Shown: positions 1-5,181 of the stretch, in pieces
Position numbering within the stretch: position 1 is the first letter of the stretch
Layout: each line of letters starts with the position of its first letter
Assembly: GCA_015654825.1 (NCBI GenBank)
Contig: JAATGE010000107.1
Location: 1-6,305, forward strand
Direction of reading: 5' to 3'
Source of the DNA: Rhodospirillales bacterium
GTDB taxonomy: Bacteria; Pseudomonadota; Alphaproteobacteria; Acetobacterales; Acetobacteraceae
Length of the DNA stretch: 6,305 bases
Program-made: the position numbers and the translations under genes
Notes under the pieces: generated by a model
What the model was told of the DNA's origin: nothing
The model's input: only the letters and a program-made list of their open reading frames with translations
The model's database searches: none

Positions 1-478
1 GGTTGCGCACCAGGGGTTGTGTGCCGGGGTGGCAGAAGCGGCAGGAGTGCGTGCAGCCTACCGGGCTGCTTATGCAGAGGGCACCGCGGTCCTCGGTGGG
101 ATCGGGGATGTAGACGGTTTCGACCTGCTGGCCGTCGCGGAAGCGAAACAGCCATTTGCGGGTGTCGTCGGTGGAGGTTTGTTGCGTCGCGACGGCGGGG
201 CGGCCGATGACGAAACGTTCGCCGAGTTTTTCCTGCAGCGGACGGGCGATGCTGCTCATGCGGGAAAAATCGGTGACGCCCTGGTGGTAGATCCAGTGCC
301 ATAGCTGTTTGACGCGGAACGGGGCCTCGCCGATGGCGGCGAGTTCCGCGGCCAGTTCGGTGCGGCTCATGCCGACCAGGTCGCGATGGCCGTCGGCCGT
401 CACCGGCGGCGGGGGATTGAACAAAGCGGCCTTGGCCAGGATGCGGTCGCGCTCGGCGGCGGTGAGTTCCGCGTTCAT
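1..478 (-). CDS. rlmN: Dual-specificity 23S rRNA/tRNA adenine C2-methyltransferase RlmN, N-terminal part (runs off the left edge)
   Basis: This is a radical-SAM methyltransferase that, in the known family, methylates C2 of A2503 in 23S rRNA and A37 of some tRNAs. Reading leftward from ATG 478-476, 159 complete codons are present and no stop is reached. Family landmarks occur in order: FRVKQLWHWIYHQGVTDF, the TRKWLFR segment, ETVYIP, DRGALCISS, then the [4Fe-4S] cluster motif CxxxCxxC at Cys142, Cys146 and Cys149 (GCTHSCRFCH). Cys135, seven residues before the motif, matches the active-site Cys118 of the E. coli enzyme. The catalytic C-terminal half, including the methylated cysteine, lies outside the window. 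The start overlaps the stop of the upstream gene (ATGA), so translational coupling is likely. An AAGGA lies 12 bases upstream. Some usually conserved residues around the cluster loop differ (SSPVGC, FCHPGTQ). Identification is firm; integrity of the whole gene cannot be judged. Confidence 0.93.
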   Translation of the reverse strand, partial: MNAELTAAERDRILAKAALFNPPPPVTADGHRDLVGMSRTELAAELAAIGEAPFRVKQLWHWIYHQGVTDFSRMSSIARPLQEKLGERFVIGRPAVATQQTSTDDTRKWLFRFRDGQQVETVYIPDPTEDRGALCISSPVGCTHSCRFCHPGTQPLVRN

Positions 479-987
479 GGTTTGGGGCATTCCTTCAGCG
501 AGGCGGCGTAGGCGGCGGCAAAGCCGTTCAGGCTGAAAGTGTCGACCAGCAGCATGTTGCGCGGGCCCGGAAAGCGGCCCACGGCCTCGCGGCCGCCACC
601 GAAGGCGGCGATGGCCTCGGCGCCGTGGGGGGCGAAGGCGGAACGGCCCTCCAGGTAGAAATGCAGCTTTTGGCCGTTTGCCGTCACACTTGCCCCCGCA
701 TGCGGCAGAACCGCGTAGCCCACGCTGACCGCCACGCTGTCGCGCTCGTGCGGGCGCTGGGCGATCGTCAGCACCACGTCGCCGCGGCCCCGGAAGGTCG
801 GGTGGGAGGATTTGGCGAAGGTGTAGGCGTAGCACACTTTGACGCCGGCCTCGGGGTGGTAGGCGGCCTTCCAGTCGCCGAACGTGCCGATCATGACGGG
901 GGTCCAGCTATGCGCGGCATGGCGCGCCGGCGCCGCCAGGCTTGCGGTGGAAACCGCCAGAACGGCACAAAATACGGGCGCACGCAT
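475..987 (-). CDS. Invasion-associated locus B (IalB)-like exported protein
   Basis: A 170-residue protein with a short signal peptide: a basic N-terminus (MRAP), a hydrophobic stretch at about residues 4-19, and likely cleavage after Ala18 or Ala19. It should therefore be periplasmic. The mature part resembles the IalB family: a start around FGDWKAAYH, then VCYAYT, and a conserved cysteine pair (Cys52 near the beginning and Cys167 near the C-terminus in LKECPK) that could form a disulphide. Cys7 is too close to the N-terminus to be a lipobox. Despite the name, which comes from Bartonella, members are widespread in free-living alphaproteobacteria and their molecular role is not settled; no enzymatic motif is visible. 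It sits 71 bases downstream of the FYDLN_acid-type gene and overlaps rlmN by 4 bases, so the three are probably cotranscribed. No strong ribosome binding site precedes the start. The family call rests on remembered sequence character and context; it is good but not certain. Confidence 0.72.
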   Translation of the reverse strand: MRAPVFCAVLAVSTASLAAPARHAAHSWTPVMIGTFGDWKAAYHPEAGVKVCYAYTFAKSSHPTFRGRGDVVLTIAQRPHERDSVAVSVGYAVLPHAGASVTANGQKLHFYLEGRSAFAPHGAEAIAAFGGGREAVGRFPGPRNMLLVDTFSLNGFAAAYAASLKECPKP

Positions 988-1058
988 CGCGTTCAGATAC
1001 GGACTGCGAGGTGCCCGGGCAAGAACGGCGACGCGCGCGGAGGGCGTGGAGCGCGAGC

Positions 1059-1391
1059 TTACCTCTCGGGTTCGTCGGCGTCGGGTTCTACTTCTATGTC
1101 GCCGCCTATGGCGTCGGCGTCATCCTCCAGGTCGCTGGTGTCTTCCAGGACGCCTTCCTCGGCCTCGTCGTCGACCTGCTCTACCTCGATCTCGGGGTCC
1201 GCTTCGTCGGCTACGACGGGCTTCTTGACGCGCTTCTCCTCGACCGGATTGCCGCCGCGGCGGGGGCGGGGCTGCTCGGCGGGCTGCTCCGTGCCGCATT
1301 TGGGGCAGACGGCAGGGACCTTCATGAGGTCGAAGAATTTCGCGCCGCAGGCGACGCAGACGCGCTTCAGTCCGAGTTCAGGCTTGGCCAT
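1059..1391 (-). CDS. FYDLN_acid / TIGR02300-type zinc-ribbon protein with acidic tail
   Basis: A 110-residue protein with two parts. Residues 1-35 form a small zinc ribbon: MAKPELGLKR followed by CxxC at Cys12/Cys15 and a second pair, CPKC, at Cys29/Cys32. The loop between them reads KFFDLMK where the family usually has KFYDLNK. Residues 36-60 are basic and proline-rich (PRPRRGG, EEKRVKK), and residues 62-110 are almost entirely Asp/Glu with small residues. This is the layout of the alphaproteobacterial FYDLN_acid family, whose function is unknown; a nucleic-acid or protein binding role is only a guess. The reading frame is open further upstream to an ATG at 1439. The start at 1391 is preferred because the family begins MAKPELGxKR and an AAGGG lies 5 bases upstream. 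It is probably the first gene of a leftward operon with the IalB-like gene and rlmN. Confidence 0.85.
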   Translation of the reverse strand: MAKPELGLKRVCVACGAKFFDLMKVPAVCPKCGTEQPAEQPRPRRGGNPVEEKRVKKPVVADEADPEIEVEQVDDEAEEGVLEDTSDLEDDADAIGGDIEVEPDADEPER

Positions 1392-1396
1392 TGGCG

Positions 1397-1401
1397 CCCT
1401 T
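1397..1401 (-). promoter_or_regulatory. Ribosome binding site deciding the 1391 start
   Basis: AAGGG on the minus strand, five bases before ATG 1391-1389. It favours this start over the in-frame ATG 48 bases upstream (1439-1437). Confidence 0.6.
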
Positions 1402-1429
1402 GTATCCGGCGGAACAGTGAAGGGCGGCG

Positions 1430-1458
1430 CCTTTGGCATGGCGATCCCCGGGTGTCAA
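1430..1458 (-). promoter_or_regulatory. Possible promoter for the leftward operon
   Basis: The minus strand carries a perfect TTGACA (1458-1453), extended as TTTGACA. At 17-bp spacing the -10 position is CAAAGG (1435-1430), a poor match. Alphaproteobacterial promoters often have a strong -35 and a weak -10, and the site lies about 60 bases upstream of ATG 1391, so a promoter is plausible but unproven. It overlaps the alternative upstream ATG at 1439, which would make that start untranslatable if the promoter is real. Confidence 0.3.
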
Positions 1459-1465
1459 ATGGGGT

Positions 1466-1566
1466 TCAGCTTTCAGCTTTCAGCCATCAGCTGTCAGCTA
1501 TCAGACGCCGGCGCGGGACGCAGCGCGCACCGCCGCCCACGGCTGACGGCTGAAAGCTGACAGCTA
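1466..1566. repeat. Inverted repeat made of 7-bp tandem units
   Basis: The left arm is a run of heptamers of the form TCAGCNN beginning at 1466, 1473, 1480, 1487 and 1494, with a partial sixth at 1501. The right arm carries the complementary heptamers GCTGANN at 1542, 1549 and 1556, with a partial unit at 1563. Positions 1468-1491 pair with 1542-1565 at 22 of 24 positions (mismatches 1486/1547 and 1472/1561), enclosing a GC-rich 50-base loop. It lies in the divergent intergenic region between the FYDLN_acid-type gene and the ClpP-like gene. It does not look coding and carries no transposase; it looks like an interspersed intergenic repeat. Whether it has a role in expression of either gene cannot be told from one copy. 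Confidence 0.85.
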
Positions 1567-1633
1567 TCTCGACAATGCCGCCGACACCGCCCAAGTTCGG
1601 GCGGATGGTTGGTTCCTGGGAGCACGCTTTCGT

Positions 1634-2296
1634 ATGCAGACGCTGAAACACCGTATGGACGACGAGCCGCCGGAGCACGAGCCCGATATCCCCGAGCCCG
1701 AAGGCCCGGAGCAGAAGGAGCCGGAGGGGCCGCGCAACCTCGGCGTCGTCAACGAGCTGGAACACCGGCTGCTGAAGCAGCGCAAGGTGCTGATTTTCGG
1801 GGCGATCAACGATCGCATCGCGCGCGACGTGACCGGGCGGCTGCTGGCGCTGGCGAGCGCGTCGGCGGAGCCGATCGACGTCTACATCAACTCGCCGGGC
1901 GGCCATGTGGAGAGTGGCGATACGATCCACGACATGATCCGCTTCGTCGATGGCGAGGCGCCGGTGCGGGTGATCGGCACCGGGTGGGTGGCGAGCGCCG
2001 GGGCGCTGATTTTCCTGGCAGGCAAGAAGGAGCGTCGGTTCTGCCTGCCGCAGACGCGGTTCCTGCTGCACCAGCCGATGGGCGGGGTGCGCGGGCCGGC
2101 GGTGGATATCGACATCGAGGCGAAGGAGATCGTCAAGATGCGCGAGCGGCTGAACCGGCTGATCGCGCGCGAGACGGGGCAGACCTATGAGCGGGTGGCG
2201 CGCGATACGGACCGCAATTACTGGATGAGTGCGGAGGAGGCGATTGCGTACGGCATGCTGAGCCGGGTGATCAGCTCGGTTTCGGAGCTGAAGTAG
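1634..2296 (+). CDS. ClpP-like protease subunit with Ser-His-Asn triad
   Basis: A 220-residue member of the ClpP serine protease family (S14), which forms heptameric rings that degrade proteins delivered by ClpX or ClpA. The core runs from about residue 40 to 215. The INSPGGHV oxyanion segment is at 85-92, the nucleophile Ser121 is in VASAGAL, and His146 is in LLHQPMGG. The third position of the triad falls on Asn195 in DTDRNYWMSAEEA, where most ClpPs have Asp (DTDRD or DTERD). Residues 8-34 are acidic and proline-rich and replace the usual N-terminal axial-loop sequence; the common GER-(S/A)-(F/Y)-DIYSRLL is reduced to NELEHRLLKQR. It is therefore probably a ClpP paralog rather than the housekeeping copy. 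No Clp ATPase gene is adjacent. The start at 1634 has a GGGAG 11 bases upstream; the internal ATG at 1655 has nothing comparable. It ends just before a double-hairpin element. Confidence 0.88.
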   Translation: MQTLKHRMDDEPPEHEPDIPEPEGPEQKEPEGPRNLGVVNELEHRLLKQRKVLIFGAINDRIARDVTGRLLALASASAEPIDVYINSPGGHVESGDTIHDMIRFVDGEAPVRVIGTGWVASAGALIFLAGKKERRFCLPQTRFLLHQPMGGVRGPAVDIDIEAKEIVKMRERLNRLIARETGQTYERVARDTDRNYWMSAEEAIAYGMLSRVISSVSELK

Positions 2297-2321
2297 CGCC
2301 ACTGTGGGGTCGCGTGGGGGT

Positions 2322-2404
2322 GGCGCGAGCACCCTCACCTTCCCAGCCCTTGCGGGCTGGGCCCGTTCCTCTCCCGCAAGGGCGGGAGAGGAGGGATTTG
2401 CGCC
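2322..2404. repeat. Double-hairpin intergenic element, possible clpP-side terminator
   Basis: Two strong hairpins lie side by side after the ClpP-like gene. The first has an 8-bp stem, CCCAGCCC (2342-2349) with GGGCTGGG (2354-2361), and loop TTGC. The second has a perfect 10-bp stem, CCTCTCCCGC (2368-2377) with GCGGGAGAGG (2382-2391), and loop AAGG. Outer segments also match: CCCTC 2332-2336 with GAGGG 2391-2395 (sharing one base with the second stem), and GGCGC 2322-2326 with GCGCC 2400-2404. The whole can therefore fold as a closed two-armed structure. There is no T-run, so it is not a textbook intrinsic terminator. The compact palindromic design resembles REP-type dispersed elements. The remaining bases up to tyrS (2405-2469) hold only a small hairpin, GGCCC 2435-2439 with GGGCC 2444-2448. 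Confidence 0.75.
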
Positions 2405-2469
2405 AGGAATTATGCCGAAAACGCGCTGGTAGCTGGCCCTCCGGGGCCTCTGTGCTTTAACACCCGATC

Positions 2470-3708
2470 ATGCACCCATTTCTTGCCGAAGCCGCGGCGC
2501 GCGGCTTCATTCATCAATGCACCGACACCGAAGCGCTGTCCGAGGCACTCGGCTCCGGCGTGGTTTCCGCTTACATCGGGTTCGATTGTACGGCGGACAG
2601 CCTGCATGTCGGCAGCCTGGTCTCGATCATGCTGCTGCGGCTGCTGCAAAAACATGGGCACCGGCCGGTGGTGCTGATGGGCGGGGGCACCACGCGCATC
2701 GGCGATCCTTCCGGGCGGGACGAAACGCGGCAGTTGCTGACCGACGCAACGATCGCCGCGAACATGGCGGGCATTCGCCGAGCCTTCGTGCCGTACCTGC
2801 GTTTCGGTGCCGGCACCACCGACGCCGTGATGGCGAACAATGCCGACTGGCTCGATGCGCTCGGCTATATTCCGCTGCTGCGCGAGATCGGGCCGCATTT
2901 TACCATCAACCGCATGCTGACGATGGATAGCGTGCGGCTGCGGCTGGAGCGCGAGCAGCCACTGACGTTCCTTGAATTCAACTACATGATCCTGCAGAGC
3001 TACGATTTCCGCGAACTGCACCGGCGGCTCGGCGTGACGTTGCAGATGGGCGGGTCGGACCAGTGGGGCAACATCGTTTCGGGCGTCGATCTGGTGCGCC
3101 GCACCGATACTGCGCAGGTGTTCGGGCTGACTACGCCGCTGATCACCACAGCGTCCGGCGCCAAGATGGGCAAGTCGGCGAAAGGCGCCGTGTGGCTGAA
3201 TGCGGAACGGCTTTCGCCGTACGATTACTGGCAGTTCTGGCGCAATACGGAGGATGGCGACGTCGGCCGCTTCCTGCGGCTGTTTTCGGAATTGCCGCTC
3301 GATGAAATCGCGCGCCTGGAAGACCTGCAAGGCGCCGACATCAACGAAGCGAAGAAGGTGCTGGCGAACGAGGCCACCGCCTTGTTGCACGGCGAGGCGG
3401 CGGCGCGGGACGCGGCGGAAACGGCGCGCCGCACTTTTGAACAGGGTGCCGCCGCCGAAACGCTGCCGACCCATCTGGTATCGGCGGCCGATCTCGCCGC
3501 CGGTATTGCGCTGTTTCGGCTGCTGGCGGAGTCCGGGCTTGCCGGCAGCAACGGCGAGGCGCGCCGGCTGATTCGCGGCGGCGGCGCTCGCCTGAACGAT
3601 GCGCCGGTGACGGAGGAAAATCATCTCGTGACCGAGGCGGACCTGCGCGACGGTGCGGCGAAACTCTCGGCGGGACGCAAGCAGCATCGGTTGATCAGGG
3701 TCGGATAA
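2470..3708 (+). CDS. tyrS: Tyrosine--tRNA ligase
   Basis: This class I aminoacyl-tRNA synthetase activates tyrosine with ATP and charges tRNA-Tyr in the cytoplasm. The 412 residues are full length for the bacterial enzyme. The Rossmann catalytic domain spans about residues 1-215. The HIGH-type signature is HVGS at 46-49 and the KMSKS loop is KMGKS at 232-236. Tyrosine-pocket residues expected from the E. coli enzyme are present: Tyr35 (AYIGFD), Tyr172, Gln176 and Asp179 (YMILQSYD), and Gln198 (GGSDQWGN). An anticodon-binding helical region follows, and the C-terminus (about 345-410) is an S4 RNA-binding domain ([19 protein letters not shown]). The start at 2470 gives the usual N-terminus ([17 protein letters not shown]), although no clear ribosome binding site precedes it. 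It is convergent with the diguanylate cyclase gene, separated by a hairpin and a repeat. I see nothing missing or broken. Confidence 0.97.
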   Translation: MHPFLAEAAARGFIHQCTDTEALSEALGSGVVSAYIGFDCTADSLHVGSLVSIMLLRLLQKHGHRPVVLMGGGTTRIGDPSGRDETRQLLTDATIAANMAGIRRAFVPYLRFGAGTTDAVMANNADWLDALGYIPLLREIGPHFTINRMLTMDSVRLRLEREQPLTFLEFNYMILQSYDFRELHRRLGVTLQMGGSDQWGNIVSGVDLVRRTDTAQVFGLTTPLITTASGAKMGKSAKGAVWLNAERLSPYDYWQFWRNTEDGDVGRFLRLFSELPLDEIARLEDLQGADINEAKKVLANEATALLHGEAAARDAAETARRTFEQGAAAETLPTHLVSAADLAAGIALFRLLAESGLAGSNGEARRLIRGGGARLNDAPVTEENHLVTEADLRDGAAKLSAGRKQHRLIRVG

Positions 3709-3724
3709 GCGAACCGGATTAAAT

Positions 3725-3768
3725 TGGCTTCGCCGACCGGGGGCTCTGCCCCCTGGTCGGCGAAGCCA
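3725..3768. terminator. Long palindromic hairpin between convergent tyrS and diguanylate cyclase genes
   Basis: Positions 3725-3744 pair with 3748-3768 in a 20-bp stem whose only flaw is a bulged T at 3754; the loop is TCT. It begins 16 bases after the tyrS stop and lies about 70 bases beyond the cyclase stop, so it could end transcription from both sides. ATTAAAA follows on the plus strand and AATTTAAT on the minus strand, but neither gives a proper U-tract, so Rho-independent termination is inferred from stem strength only. The right arm is the end of repeat copy A; the left arm is a mirror image of that end. Confidence 0.65.
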
Positions 3769-3838
3769 TTAAAACCCAACCCATTGATTTCATGCCATAA
3801 TCCTTATCTTCGCGCCTATGGGGCAGAGCCCTGGCCTT
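3748..3838 (-). repeat. 91-bp dispersed repeat, copy A (leftward)
   Basis: Read on the minus strand from 3838 to 3748, this stretch matches 6173-6263 of the plus strand at 90 of 91 positions; the one difference is C here against T6177. It starts inside the stop codon of the diguanylate cyclase gene and has GGGCTCTGCCCC near each end. The middle is clearly A/T-richer than the surrounding DNA. It contains no convincing gene, although a 24-codon frame (3793-3719) is open. Confidence 0.93.
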
Positions 3839-5057
3839 AACCTTCCGGACGAATCGCGCCGGCGCGGACCGCGAGCCACGCGCGCATGGCCAGGTCGTCG
3901 CCGGCGGTGCGCACCTGGTTGCGGCCGCGCTGCTTGGCGCGGTACAGCGCCTGATCGGCCAGGCCGATCAGCGTCTGCGCCATGTCGCCGGGGTGCGGCG
4001 CCATGCTGGCGACGCCGATGCTGATCGTCACGCATCCCATCGGATTGGTCTCGTGCGGCACAAACGCGGCCACTACCGCCTGACGCACGCGGTCCGCCAC
4101 GTCGCGCGCGGCGGCCTCGCTGGTGCCGGGCAGCAGGGCCACGAACTCCTCGCCGCCGAAGCGGGCGGCGAAATCGGGGGGCCGGCGTAGCGGTCGCTGT
4201 GTCACGTCGGCGATCAGCCGCAGGCACTCGTCGCCGGCCGGGTGGCCGTAGCGGTCGTTGAAGGATTTGAAATGATCGACATCGATGACCAGCAGCGAAA
4301 GGTCGGTGGCATTACGCGTGGCGCGCGCCCATTCCGTCTGTAAGACGGTATCGAAGGCGCGGCGGTTGCCGATGCCGGTCAGGCCGTCGGTCGCGGATAG
4401 TTCCGTCAGGCGCGCGTTCGCCGTTTCGAGCCGCTGCTCTGACAGCATCAGGCGGGTGATTTGCTTGCCGGTATATCGCACCGTCGCCGCCGCGGCGCTG
4501 AGCTGCACCAGGGAGAGCGGCGCCACGATCTGCACGAAGCCCGGATGCGTCAGCAGCGCCCCGACCACCGTCGGCAGCAGCGTCAGGATGCATTGTGCCG
4601 CCATCGTGGACGGCGCCGCGGCGTTGCGGACGGTGGCGGCGCTGAGCCAGGCGGCCTGCACCATCGTCACGAACATCTGCATCAGCGGGTCGTTGAACCG
4701 CATGAATACGCAGAGTTCGGTAATGCCCCAGAGCGCGGCAGTGGCCATTGCGCCGACGGAAAAACGCCGCGCCCAAGCGTCCGCCGAATGCCGCAACCGG
4801 CCGGCGGGCTCGCGCATCGCACGCGTGAACGTACGCTCCAGCGCGATGCGCAGGCCGAGCACCAGCAGGGTCGCCACCAGCAGCGTGGCAAAGCCCAGCC
4901 AGTGCGTGCGCGCCAGGCACACCGCCAGCACGGCCGCGAATGCGAGGCTGCCTTCGAGCAGCGAACGCCGCTGGGCAAACAGCGAATGCACCAGGCGCCA
5001 TCTATACTCGGGTGCCAGTTCGCCGCCCAAGAGCAGCACCGGCAGGCGGATCGGCAC
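3837..5057 (-). CDS. Membrane-anchored diguanylate cyclase (GGDEF domain)
   Basis: This protein should make the second messenger c-di-GMP from two GTP. It has 406 residues from the chosen start. Six hydrophobic segments (about 34-50, 54-73, 100-119, 125-143, 151-170 and 174-193) form an N-terminal membrane sensor of unrecognised type. A short linker helix (about 200-222) leads to a GGDEF domain at about 223-382. Catalytic features are intact: DGLTGIGNRRAF at 224-235, metal-binding Asp259 in VIDVDHFK, the active-site GGEEF at 301-305, and an inhibitory I-site RPPD at 292-295, five residues before GGEEF. There is no EAL domain, so it is predicted to be synthesis only and feedback-inhibited. The frame is open to ATG 5192, but the GTG at 5057 has a GGGAG seven bases upstream and removes an overlap with the divergent hydrolase. 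The ligand is unknown. Its stop lies within repeat copy A. Confidence 0.92.
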   Translation of the reverse strand: MPIRLPVLLLGGELAPEYRWRLVHSLFAQRRSLLEGSLAFAAVLAVCLARTHWLGFATLLVATLLVLGLRIALERTFTRAMREPAGRLRHSADAWARRFSVGAMATAALWGITELCVFMRFNDPLMQMFVTMVQAAWLSAATVRNAAAPSTMAAQCILTLLPTVVGALLTHPGFVQIVAPLSLVQLSAAAATVRYTGKQITRLMLSEQRLETANARLTELSATDGLTGIGNRRAFDTVLQTEWARATRNATDLSLLVIDVDHFKSFNDRYGHPAGDECLRLIADVTQRPLRRPPDFAARFGGEEFVALLPGTSEAAARDVADRVRQAVVAAFVPHETNPMGCVTISIGVASMAPHPGDMAQTLIGLADQALYRAKQRGRNQVRTAGDDLAMRAWLAVRAGAIRPEG

Positions 5058-5181
5058 GCCAAGTCTCCCAGTCTGCCGACGCCATCCTGGCGCGCAGACA
5101 TTGATGCTTCGTTGTATTGGCCGGGTGGACAGAGGGCGCGCCCGGTGCTGCCTTGCGGCAGGTTTTGGGGAACGCATACAC
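5058..5181. promoter_or_regulatory. Divergent intergenic region of cyclase and hydrolase
   Basis: These 124 bases should contain the start signals for both genes, but I cannot assign a convincing -35/-10 pair on either strand. Visible structure: a perfect 10-bp palindrome GGGCGCGCCC (5134-5143), an outer inverted pair CCGGG (5121-5125) and CCCGG (5141-5145), and a 5-bp hairpin CTGCC/GGCAG (5148-5152, 5157-5161, loop TTGC) just before the hydrolase ribosome binding site GGGG (5167-5170). The palindrome could be an operator and the hairpin a leader structure; both are guesses. Confidence 0.4.
5065..5069 (-). promoter_or_regulatory. Ribosome binding site supporting the GTG start of the cyclase
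   Basis: GGGAG on the minus strand, seven bases before GTG 5057-5055. The upstream in-frame ATGs (5192, 5183, 5177) have no comparable site and would make a basic N-terminal extension unlike a membrane protein start. Confidence 0.65.

Noticed and set aside
988..1058. A tRNA or small RNA between the IalB-like and FYDLN_acid-type genes
   Set aside because: There is no cloverleaf, no CCA end and no T-loop sequence in these 71 bases; it is a plain short intergenic gap.
1059..1439. A longer FYDLN_acid-type protein starting at ATG 1439
   Set aside because: The added residues precede the usual family start, have no good ribosome binding site, and overlap the best candidate promoter.
1466..1505. 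A CRISPR-like array
   Set aside because: The units are only 7 bp, directly adjacent and without spacers.
625..1560. A 311-codon rightward open frame across the IalB-like and FYDLN_acid-type genes
   Set aside because: It is antisense to two recognised leftward genes, and its C-terminal part is simply the translated heptamer repeat.
1487..2338. A 283-codon leftward open frame over the ClpP-like gene
   Set aside because: It is antisense to a recognised protease, of low-complexity composition, and it ends in the heptamer repeat.
2410..3687. A 425-codon leftward open frame
   Set aside because: It lies antisense to tyrS, which is a certain gene. Its translation is Arg/His/Gln-rich with no recognisable domain, typical of a GC-driven shadow.
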